Of a stretch of DNA of 6,263 bases, positions 1 through 5,735 are shown one piece after another. Positions within the stretch are counted from its first letter, which is position 1; each line of letters opens with the position of its first letter. A model generated the notes under the pieces. That model did not search any database. It was not told where the DNA came from and saw only the letters and a list, made by a program, of their open reading frames with translations. The DNA is from DASUFF01 sp036274695 (GTDB lineage: Bacteria; UBA10199; JACPAL01; GCA-016699445): NCBI GenBank assembly GCA_036274695.1, contig DASUFF010000014.1:1-6263 (forward strand), in the 5' to 3' direction. A program made the position numbers and the translations under genes.

Positions 1-1
1 G

Positions 2-400
2 CCCGCCGCGAACGGCTTCGAAGGCACGGCGACGTTCTCCCTGGGCGGCGGCGACAACGTCAAAACCAAGGACGTGCCCATCTCCGTCCCCGCCGCCGAC
101 GTCAGCGCCTTCCTGGACCTCTTGGCCCATGCGCCGCTTCAGAAAGGGGCCTACACGCCCAAGATCGACCACACGGACGATTATCCTTCGGTGAAGATCG
201 ACGTGACGACGGGGAGCGCGCGCTTCTCGTTCTATTCTACCTCCCAAGGCGACGACGCGATCCCCTGGGGCGCCGACGTCGGCGGCGAAAAGTACACGGT
301 GAATTCGAAGGCCCCGATGGACGCCTTCCGCAAGCTCGAGCCCTATTTCAAGGAAAGCGAGTTCGGGAAATTCATGGAAGCGGTGAGAACTCGAAAGTGA
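2..400 (+). CDS. Unrecognised protein, C-terminal 132 residues (5' end outside window)
   Basis: The reading frame is open from the left edge to a TGA at 398-400. The gene therefore begins upstream of the window, and the GTG at 74 is most likely an internal valine, not a start: 24 sensible codons precede it and it has no ribosome binding site. The visible part looks like one compact alpha/beta domain. It has a DDYPSVKIDV strand, a segment rich in Phe, Ser and Tyr around SFYSTSQGDD, an IPWG turn, a strand containing KYTVNS, and a closing amphipathic helix that includes KLEPYF and ends in a basic tail. I see no membrane segment or catalytic motif in this part. I do not recognise the family and assign no function. 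Its 3' end overlaps the convergent lipoprotein gene by 29 bp. Confidence 0.8.
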   Translation, partial: PAANGFEGTATFSLGGGDNVKTKDVPISVPAADVSAFLDLLAHAPLQKGAYTPKIDHTDDYPSVKIDVTTGSARFSFYSTSQGDDAIPWGADVGGEKYTVNSKAPMDAFRKLEPYFKESEFGKFMEAVRTRK

Positions 401-1109
401 AGGTCCTTTTTTCCACGGTCAAAGAGAGAATCAGCGGCCCGGCCGCCTTCCCCTTCTCCGGTTTTTTGGCGAACTGAACGAAGCCCGCCGCCGACGAGTC
501 CGGCGGGATTTCCCGCGAATGCAGATAGCCGGCGTCGATGACGGCCGTCTTCTTTTCCGCCTGAGCCAAAATGCGCTCGGCGTCCAACCGCCTCTCGAAC
601 CAATCGTCGTGATAAAAGGGCGGATAATAGTTGTAGGAGCGGTAATAGCGGTACGGATACGGGCCGCGCCCGTAATAGGCCCGCCGCCGTCCGTAATAAT
701 AGGAAGGGTAATAAGAGGAACGGGGCCAGGCATAGAGGGTATAGGCCGCGTCGGAAGCGGCGTAGCTGCGGATCTCCTTTTTCAAGTCGTCGGCGCTGAG
801 CGCGGGCTGCACGAGGCCCGAGCCGTCTCGAAGGACGACGTCGTCCGGGCCTTGCACCACGGTTTTATGCCGGCCGTTGCGGATCTCGATCTGAGCGGAG
901 TAGCGGGATTTTCGCGCGAGCAGCTTGGCGGCGACGGTCACGCCTCCCAACGTCTTTTCGCCCTTCTGGACGTCGTCTTGGGCGTAGCGCCCGACCGGCG
1001 AAAGAGGCTTCCACGTCGCGCCGGACGAGGCGCAGCCGGCCGCGGCGGCGACCAAGCCTCCGATCAGCCCGATACGAGCGATAAAATGAATGGAATCGAG
1101 CTTCTTCAT
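372..1109 (-). CDS. Putative Tyr/Arg-rich outer-envelope lipoprotein
   Basis: This encodes a protein of about 245 residues with a lipoprotein signal: basic start MKKLDS, a hydrophobic stretch, and AAAAGC followed by ASSG, with the Cys near residue 26 as the likely lipidation site. Next come an alpha/beta region and a stretch with 15 Tyr in about 34 residues, mixed with Arg, Pro and Gly (for example SYYPSYYYGRRRAYYGRG). A C-terminal part follows with IPPDSSAAGFVQF, a pattern seen in small Ig-like lipoprotein domains where Pro-Pro/Ser/Gly precede a beta strand. The start is ambiguous: GTG at 1115, ATG at 1112 and ATG at 1109 are consecutive. I chose 1109 because AGAGG (1117-1121) lies 7 bases upstream of it. 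A long + strand frame overlaps it, but the signal peptide and coherent domains support this strand. Function is unknown; the aromatic/basic stretch might bind cell wall, polysaccharide or a partner protein, which is inference only. Confidence 0.82.
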   Translation of the reverse strand: MKKLDSIHFIARIGLIGGLVAAAAGCASSGATWKPLSPVGRYAQDDVQKGEKTLGGVTVAAKLLARKSRYSAQIEIRNGRHKTVVQGPDDVVLRDGSGLVQPALSADDLKKEIRSYAASDAAYTLYAWPRSSYYPSYYYGRRRAYYGRGPYPYRYYRSYNYYPPFYHDDWFERRLDAERILAQAEKKTAVIDAGYLHSREIPPDSSAAGFVQFAKKPEKGKAAGPLILSLTVEKRTFTFEFSPLP

Positions 1110-1116
1110 CATCACG

Positions 1117-1121
1117 CCTCT
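1117..1121 (-). promoter_or_regulatory. Ribosome binding site of the lipoprotein gene
   Basis: On the minus strand AGAGG lies just upstream of three consecutive possible starts, GTG-ATG-ATG. Spacing is 1, 4 and 7 bases respectively. The 7-base spacing to the last ATG (1109) is the most usual, so this site favours that start. Confidence 0.5.
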
Positions 1122-1195
1122 ATTTTACCGCGACATGCCCCGTCGTCCAAACGCCTCTAGACAGTTTGACACGTTAGCGGCTACTTCCCCCCACC

Positions 1196-3544
1196 ATGCA
1201 CCGCAAATACCTGCTGTCGGCGCTCCTCCTGTTCGCCGCGCTCACGGGCCTCGCAACACCGCTGGAGGCCCAAGACGCCGCCGGGACTCGGTGGATCCCG
1301 GCGACCCTGCCGACGCCGTCGGAGGCCGGGCGCTTTACAAATATCGATCCCCGGTTGAGGAATCTGGCGGCGGCGCTCAAGAAGAGCGGGGCCGGGGCGC
1401 TCTTGGGCTCCACAGGGCGCTGGCTGCGGACGGACGCCTCCGGCGCCGTGCAGACCTATCTTCACGTCACCGGCGCCACCGAAGCCGCGCTTCGGCAATT
1501 GCGGCTCCGCGGCGCGCGCGTCGAGATCGTCGACCGCGAGGAAAACATCGTCCAGGCCTGGCTGCCCTCCAAGCGCCTGGCGGAGTTCGGCGCCCTGCCC
1601 TTCGTCCGCCGGATCACGCCGCCAAGCTACGGCGTGGCGCGGCTGGCCCCGTGCGCGAGCCAGCCCGGGAACGCCTGCGTCACGCAGGGCGATTCCATCC
1701 TGCATTCCGCCCAATTGCGCGCCTTGGGATTCGACGGGACGGGCGTTAAAGTGGGCGTGATCTCCGACGGCGTCGACAGTCTCTGCAACGCGGTGGGGTC
1801 GGAGGAACTGCCGGCGGGCATCACCGTCTTCAGCGACTGCGTCGACCCCTGCTCCTGCTCCGACGGCGACGAGGGCGTGGCGATGCTGGAGATCGTCCAC
1901 GACATGGCCCCCGGCGCGGAGCTCGCCTTCGGGTCGGGCCTAGGCTCCACGCTCGAGTTCCGCCAGCGCGTCGACGACCTGAAAAACACGTTCGGATCGG
2001 ACGTCATCGTCGACGACCTGGGCTTTTACCTTGAGCCCTACTTCGAGGACGGACCGGTGGCCCTGAAGGTGAAGGAGGCGGTGGACGCCGGCATTATCTT
2101 CGCCTCCGCCGCCGGCAACGACGCCGAGGGTCACTACGAGGCCGACTACGTCGACAGCGGCGACGGGCTGGGCAGCCATCAGATCGGGACGGGCAACAAT
2201 GTCTTCAACGTCACGGGTTTCAATCCCGCCGTCGTCCTGCAATGGAGCGACGCCTTCGGATCGGCCGCGGACGACTACGACATCTGCCTCGCGGCCGAGA
2301 GCCAGGTCGATTGCGCCGCCTCCAACACCCAGCAGAACGGCAACGACGATCCGCTCGAGTTCGTCGATTTCAACTGCCTGGGCGGATGCCAGATCCAAAT
2401 TCGAAAAGTCTCCGGCGCCGCGAAAAGGATCGAGCTTTTCGTTCTCGGCGGGGACTTGAGCGCCTCGGACACCGTTCCCGAGGGAAGCGTCTTCGGCCAC
2501 ACCGCCGTCACGGGCGTGCTGGCCGCCGCCGCGATCGACGCCGCGGACTCCGGCCACGACACTGCCGAGCCCTACAGCTCCCAGGGCCCCTCCGTCATCG
2601 CCCACCCTTCCCCGGAATCCCGGAACAAACCCGACATCGCCGCCGTCGACGGCGTCTTGGTGGGCGGCTTCGGGGGCTTCTCCACGCCCTTTTTCGGCAC
2701 CTCGGCCGCCGCCCCGCACGTCGCGGCCGTCGCGGCCCAGCTCCTGGGCGGACTGGCCGCGGACGCGAACGAAGCCATCGGCGCCATGACGTCCTCCGCG
2801 ATCGACTTGGGAACCCCGGGCTTTGACTTTATCTTCGGGGCCGGGCGCATCGACGCGCTAGCCGCCGCCGCCACCTTCGATGCCTCCGAACCCGACTCCA
2901 CCATCGACCAGCCGGCCTCCGACGCGTCGGTCGAGCAGGGCCAGCCTCTGAACTTCGCCGGCACGTGCACGGACGCCGACGGGACCGCCGGCATGACCTT
3001 CCTCTGGACCTTCGAGACGGGCTCTGGGATCGCGAATAAAACGGCGGAAGACCCGGGGAACGTCGTCTTTCTCGCGCCCGGCACCTTCGACGTCGCCTTT
3101 CGATGCACGGACGGCTTCGGCGTCCCCGACGCGAGTCCCGACGTTCGCATCATCACCGTCACCCCGGCGCCCGACACGGACGGAGACGGTCGCCCCGATT
3201 TTCAGGACAATTGCGTGAACGACGCCAACGCCGACCAGAAGAATGCGGATCACGACGGCGCGGGCGACGCCTGCGACGCCGACGACGACAACGACGGAAC
3301 GGCCGACGCCGACGACAACTGCCCCCTCAAAGCCAACGCCGACCAGGCCGACGAGGACGCCGACGGTCTGGGGGACGCCTGCGACGACCCGCCCGCCGGG
3401 ACCACGGGCGGAGAGACCGCGGGAGATGCGACCGCGGGCGCGACCGCCGGCGAAGACACGGCCGGGGCGACGACGGGAGACGACTCGGACGATGGGGGCG
3501 GCGCCCCGGCCAAGGGCGGCTGCAGCCTGATCCGAAATTTTTAG
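1196..3544 (+). CDS. Secreted subtilisin-like (S8 family) protein with PKD-like and thrombospondin type 3 domains
   Basis: This encodes a 782-residue exported protein. Residues 1-25 are a signal peptide with probable cleavage at LEA|QD. Residues about 85-145 resemble an inhibitory propeptide (VQTYLHVTG to RRITPPSYG). The subtilase domain spans about 165-560: Asp191 in GVISDGVDS, Asn308 in SAAGN, Ser503 in GTSAAAPHVA. At the HGT position the protein reads DEGVAMLEIVHDMAPGA, so Glu226 replaces His. The Asn-to-Ser distance is 195 residues, against about 66 in subtilisin, because a beta-rich insert occupies roughly 330-425. Then come a PKD/Ig-like domain (about 564-657), two calcium-type thrombospondin 3 repeats (660-731), a Thr-Ala-Gly linker and the tail GGCSLIRNF. 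The ATG is supported by the signal peptide, though no Shine-Dalgarno is visible. The fold is certain to me. Whether it hydrolyses peptides is not, given the missing His. The substrate is unknown. Confidence 0.93.
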   Translation: MHRKYLLSALLLFAALTGLATPLEAQDAAGTRWIPATLPTPSEAGRFTNIDPRLRNLAAALKKSGAGALLGSTGRWLRTDASGAVQTYLHVTGATEAALRQLRLRGARVEIVDREENIVQAWLPSKRLAEFGALPFVRRITPPSYGVARLAPCASQPGNACVTQGDSILHSAQLRALGFDGTGVKVGVISDGVDSLCNAVGSEELPAGITVFSDCVDPCSCSDGDEGVAMLEIVHDMAPGAELAFGSGLGSTLEFRQRVDDLKNTFGSDVIVDDLGFYLEPYFEDGPVALKVKEAVDAGIIFASAAGNDAEGHYEADYVDSGDGLGSHQIGTGNNVFNVTGFNPAVVLQWSDAFGSAADDYDICLAAESQVDCAASNTQQNGNDDPLEFVDFNCLGGCQIQIRKVSGAAKRIELFVLGGDLSASDTVPEGSVFGHTAVTGVLAAAAIDAADSGHDTAEPYSSQGPSVIAHPSPESRNKPDIAAVDGVLVGGFGGFSTPFFGTSAAAPHVAAVAAQLLGGLAADANEAIGAMTSSAIDLGTPGFDFIFGAGRIDALAAAATFDASEPDSTIDQPASDASVEQGQPLNFAGTCTDADGTAGMTFLWTFETGSGIANKTAEDPGNVVFLAPGTFDVAFRCTDGFGVPDASPDVRIITVTPAPDTDGDGRPDFQDNCVNDANADQKNADHDGAGDACDADDDNDGTADADDNCPLKANADQADEDADGLGDACDDPPAGTTGGETAGDATAGATAGEDTAGATTGDDSDDGGGAPAKGGCSLIRNF
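3173..3388 (+). repeat. Two thrombospondin type 3 calcium-binding repeats within the subtilase
   Basis: Residues 660-731 of the subtilase contain the Asp-rich pattern DTDGDGRPDFQDNC, then DHDGAGDACD, DDDNDGTADADDNC and DEDADGLGDACD. The D-x-D-x-D-G spacing and the DNC/DAC cysteines match thrombospondin type 3 repeats, which bind calcium and form rigid stalks in secreted proteins. In the DNA the region is rich in GAC and GCC codons and looks internally repetitive. Confidence 0.88.
3395..3514 (+). repeat. Degenerate Thr-Ala-Gly repeat linker within the subtilase
   Basis: Residues 734-773 are low in complexity, with repeated TAG units (TAGDATAGATAGEDTAGATT) followed by an acidic DDSDDGGG patch. 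No bulky hydrophobic residue occurs. This reads as a flexible, possibly glycosylated spacer between the calcium repeats and the Gly-Gly-Cys tail. The repeated units may vary in copy number between strains; that is inference. Confidence 0.7.
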
Positions 3545-3553
3545 AAACGAACG

Positions 3554-4759
3554 ATGCGCGCCAACCTCTGGAAGCTGAAGCTTCTCCGGACGTTCTTTTG
3601 GATGTTCTTTTTCAGCTCCGTCCTCATCCCCTTCTTCACGGAATGGGGTCACTTAAAACTCTCGCAGGTCTTCTTCCTCAACGCCTGGTTCATGTTCTGG
3701 AACTTCGCCCTCGAGGTCCCCACCGGCACCGTCGCCGACCGCTTCGGCCGCAAGGCCTCGCTCGTCATCGGGAGCGCCGTGAGCGGGCTCGCCTCCGTCC
3801 TCTACGTCAGCCGCCCGGCCTTCGCCGTCTTCCTGGCCGCCGAGGTGCTCTTCGCCGTGGCCTACACCCTGCACTCGGGCGCGGACGAGGCCCTGGCCTA
3901 CGACAGCTTGATGGTCTTGGGCCGCGAGAACGAGGCCAAGAAGACGCTGGCCGCGATGGAATCGTTCAAGTTAGGCGGCATCATCTTCGCCACCATCGCC
4001 GGCGGCTGGATCGCCTCCCTCTTCGGTTACGACGCCCCCATGCGGGCCTACGCCGCTCCCGCGGCGATCGCCGTCCTGATCTCGCTGACGCTGAAAGAAG
4101 CCCCGCGCATCTCCGGCGAGAAGGAGATCCGCCCGTACTTTTCGATCCTGCGGGAGGGCGCGCGTTACTTCGCCGGGCATAAGACCCTGCTCCTTCTCAC
4201 CTTGGAGCTGGCCGTGACCAATGCGATGGCCTGGACGATCATCTGGCTCTTCCAGCCGGCCCTGGCGAAGGGCGGCCTGGCGATCAAGTACTACGGCCTG
4301 GTCCACGCCGCGGCCTGTGTGGGGCAGATCCTCTTTTTAACCCGGGTCGAGAAGGCGGAGTCGTGGGCGGGCTCCAAGAGCCGGGTACTGAAGGCCTCCG
4401 CGTTCGCGTTGGCCCTGGGCTTCGCCGTCCTGGGGGCGGCGTCCTATCGGCTAACGGGTTGGGCCAACCTCTGCGTCACCATCCCCGCCGTCGTCGTTAC
4501 CTTCGCCTCGGGGCTTTCGCGCGTCCCCATCTTCAGCTCTTATATGAACGCCCACATCCCGTCCGAGAAGCGGGCTACGGTGCTCTCCTTCGTCTCCATG
4601 TGCCGCACCTTCGCCATCGTCGTCGTCAGCCCCGCCGTCGGAATGGTCGCCGACCGGTCGCTCACCTGGGCCTTCTTCGGCCTGTCCGCCGCCGTGGCGG
4701 TCGTGACCCTGTTCTCGAGGATCGAGGAAAGGCACCTCCAAGAGGAAAATCGGCCCTGA
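3554..4759 (+). CDS. Major facilitator superfamily (MFS) transporter
   Basis: This encodes a 401-residue inner-membrane protein with about twelve hydrophobic segments, near residues 10-27, 38-57, 68-86, 88-107, 138-157, 161-180, 211-232, 241-265, 277-297, 305-323, 341-362 and 370-388. The MFS motif A is clear between helices 2 and 3: GTVADRFGRK at 58-67, preceded by EVP. DEALAYDSL (111-119) after helix 4 and IPSEKRATVLS (335-345) before helix 11 are patterns I associate with a group of bacterial MFS proteins often annotated as drug or small-molecule exporters. The substrate cannot be read from the sequence. The ATG lies nine bases after the subtilase stop and has no good Shine-Dalgarno, which suggests translation coupled to the upstream gene. 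The central cytoplasmic loop (about 181-208) is of normal length. I see no truncation. Confidence 0.92.
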   Translation: MRANLWKLKLLRTFFWMFFFSSVLIPFFTEWGHLKLSQVFFLNAWFMFWNFALEVPTGTVADRFGRKASLVIGSAVSGLASVLYVSRPAFAVFLAAEVLFAVAYTLHSGADEALAYDSLMVLGRENEAKKTLAAMESFKLGGIIFATIAGGWIASLFGYDAPMRAYAAPAAIAVLISLTLKEAPRISGEKEIRPYFSILREGARYFAGHKTLLLLTLELAVTNAMAWTIIWLFQPALAKGGLAIKYYGLVHAAACVGQILFLTRVEKAESWAGSKSRVLKASAFALALGFAVLGAASYRLTGWANLCVTIPAVVVTFASGLSRVPIFSSYMNAHIPSEKRATVLSFVSMCRTFAIVVVSPAVGMVADRSLTWAFFGLSAAVAVVTLFSRIEERHLQEENRP

Positions 4760-4784
4760 AAAGGCTTGCCCCCGAGGGCCTTTC
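4758..4784 (+). terminator. Weak hairpin after the MFS gene
   Basis: AAAGGC at 4760-4765 can pair with GCCTTT at 4778-4783, leaving a GC-rich loop, immediately after the MFS stop codon. The following bases (CCTGATTT) are not a proper T-run. It may attenuate read-through or protect the message end, but it is not a convincing terminator. Confidence 0.25.
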
Positions 4785-4794
4785 CTGATTTAAG
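4766..4794 (+). promoter_or_regulatory. Possible weak promoter for the M48 protease gene
   Basis: TTGCCC (4766-4771) and TTTAAG (4789-4794) are separated by 17 bases, each matching four of six positions of the sigma-70 consensus. Initiation near 4801 would give a leader of about 29 bases that still contains the ribosome binding site. The stretch is locally AT-rich compared with its surroundings. It overlaps the weak hairpin, so the two readings compete. Confidence 0.22.
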
Positions 4795-4816
4795 CCCCGC
4801 CAAATCAATCCTAAAC

Positions 4817-4821
4817 GGAGG
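4817..4821 (+). promoter_or_regulatory. Strong ribosome binding site of the M48 protease gene
   Basis: GGAGG, extended to GGAGGGG, lies 8 bases before the ATG at 4830 and is followed by an A-run. It is the best Shine-Dalgarno in the window and fixes the start. It contrasts with the subtilase and MFS genes, which have none, and suggests that this protease is made at a higher level. Confidence 0.85.
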
Positions 4822-4829
4822 GGAAAAAA

Positions 4830-5675
4830 ATGAAGAAGGTTCTTAGAACGGGGCTGGTCGCCCTGGTGATCGTAAGCTGCGCCGGATCGGCTTCGGCCTT
4901 GAGCTTGGGCTCGGTGGGCGGCATGGCCAAGGACGCGGCCGACGTCGCGAAGTCGATGTCGATGAGCACGAAGCAGGAGATGGAGATCGGCGCGCAGGTC
5001 CATCCGCAGATCCTGGCGGAGATGGGCGGCGAGTACTCCAACAAGGCGGTCCACGACTACGTGAACCGCATCGGCCAGAAACTGGCGGCGAAGTCCACCC
5101 GCAAGGGCATCGATTACAAATTCACCGTGGTCAACAGCACGATGGTCAACGCCTTCGCGCTCCCCGGCGGCTACGTCTACGTCACCCGCGGCATCCTCTC
5201 GGTCATGAAGGACGAGGCGGAGCTGGCGGCGGTGGTGGGTCATGAGATCGGCCACGTCGAGGCCAAGCACGGCGTGGAGCGCATGCAGAAGGCGATGCTC
5301 GCCGAGAAGGGCACGAAGTACGCGGCCAAGGGCGGCGGCCAGGTCGCCGGCGCCTTGGGCGAAAAGGCCTTGGGCGAGCTGACCAAGATGTTTTCCAAGA
5401 TCGCTCTCTCCGGCTACGGCCGTAAGGACGAGCTGGAGGCCGACCGCATCGGCATCCGTCTGGCCAACGGCAACGGTTACGATCCGAACGGAGCGGTGCG
5501 GCTCTTTCAAACCCTGTTAAAATTGGAAGGCGGCAAGTCCAAGGGCGGCCTGTACGCCAGCCACCCGGACACGAAGAAGCGCATCGAGCAGGCGGAAAGC
5601 GAAGTCGCGAAGCTCGGAACGAAGGGTAAAACGACGAACAAGCCGCAATACGCGGCGATCTTGAAGAAAGTCTAA
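4830..5675 (+). CDS. Exported M48 family zinc metalloprotease (LoiP/BepA-like)
   Basis: This encodes a 281-residue exported peptidase. Zinc ligands and catalytic Glu are all present: HEIGH at 138-142 (His138, Glu139, His142), with the third ligand expected at Glu201 in ELEADRIG. Also typical of periplasmic M48 proteins are NAFALPGGYVYVTRGIL (107-123) and ASHPDTKKRI (243-252). The N-terminus has a basic MKKVLR, then a hydrophobic run. Cleavage could be by signal peptidase I at ASA|LS (after residue 23) or by the lipoprotein peptidase at IVS|C17, as in the E. coli lipoprotein LoiP. The protein ends soon after the peptidase domain, so it lacks the TPR repeats of BepA. Members of this family degrade misfolded or mis-assembled outer-membrane proteins; that role here is inferred. 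It has its own strong ribosome binding site and ends just before a strong terminator. Confidence 0.93.
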   Translation: MKKVLRTGLVALVIVSCAGSASALSLGSVGGMAKDAADVAKSMSMSTKQEMEIGAQVHPQILAEMGGEYSNKAVHDYVNRIGQKLAAKSTRKGIDYKFTVVNSTMVNAFALPGGYVYVTRGILSVMKDEAELAAVVGHEIGHVEAKHGVERMQKAMLAEKGTKYAAKGGGQVAGALGEKALGELTKMFSKIALSGYGRKDELEADRIGIRLANGNGYDPNGAVRLFQTLLKLEGGKSKGGLYASHPDTKKRIEQAESEVAKLGTKGKTTNKPQYAAILKKV

Positions 5676-5698
5676 AGACCAAAGTCGAAGGTCCAAAG

Positions 5699-5733
5699 AA
5701 AGGCCTCTCCGCCTCGGGCGGAGGGGCCTTTTT
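5699..5733 (+). terminator. Strong intrinsic terminator, probably bidirectional
   Basis: The arms at 5699-5713 and 5717-5731 form a 15-bp stem with a single G-T wobble (T5706 with G5724) and a three-base TCG loop. On the + strand the stem is followed by Ts (5729-5733, then GTTT), ending the M48 message. On the minus strand it is followed by TTTCTTT, so it can also stop the convergent AEC transporter gene, whose stop codon is only a few bases away. Confidence 0.92.
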
Positions 5734-5735
5734 GT

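Noticed and set aside
1122..1150. Minus-strand TTGGAC, 17-base spacer, TAAAAT as a promoter for the lipoprotein gene
   Set aside because: Transcription would start at about 1115, inside the cluster of start codons and beyond the ribosome binding site. It would work only for a leaderless message beginning at the GTG; evidence is too weak to list it as a feature.
519..1160. Long + strand open frame opposite the lipoprotein gene
   Set aside because: Its translation is low-complexity Val/Ile/Arg/Gly sequence without a signal, domain or ribosome binding site, whereas the opposite strand encodes a clear lipoprotein signal and coherent protein.
1166..1171. Perfect TTGACA (-35 box) upstream of the subtilase
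   Set aside because: At 16-18 bases downstream there is only a C-run that abuts the start codon; no -10 element is possible there, so the match is probably chance.
3398..3490. Repeated units in the Thr-Ala-Gly linker as a possible CRISPR or tandem array
   Set aside because: The units are short, degenerate, in frame and part of a protein linker; there are no regular repeats with unique spacers.
3103..4182. Long Arg-rich open frame on + across the end of the subtilase and the start of the MFS gene
   Set aside because: It is a frame shadow caused by GC-rich codons; the protein is almost entirely Arg, Gly and Leu, and the two real genes explain the same bases.
5677..5693. Small inverted repeat GACC...GGTC before the terminator
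   Set aside because: Only four base pairs; too short to mean anything on its own beside the strong terminator.
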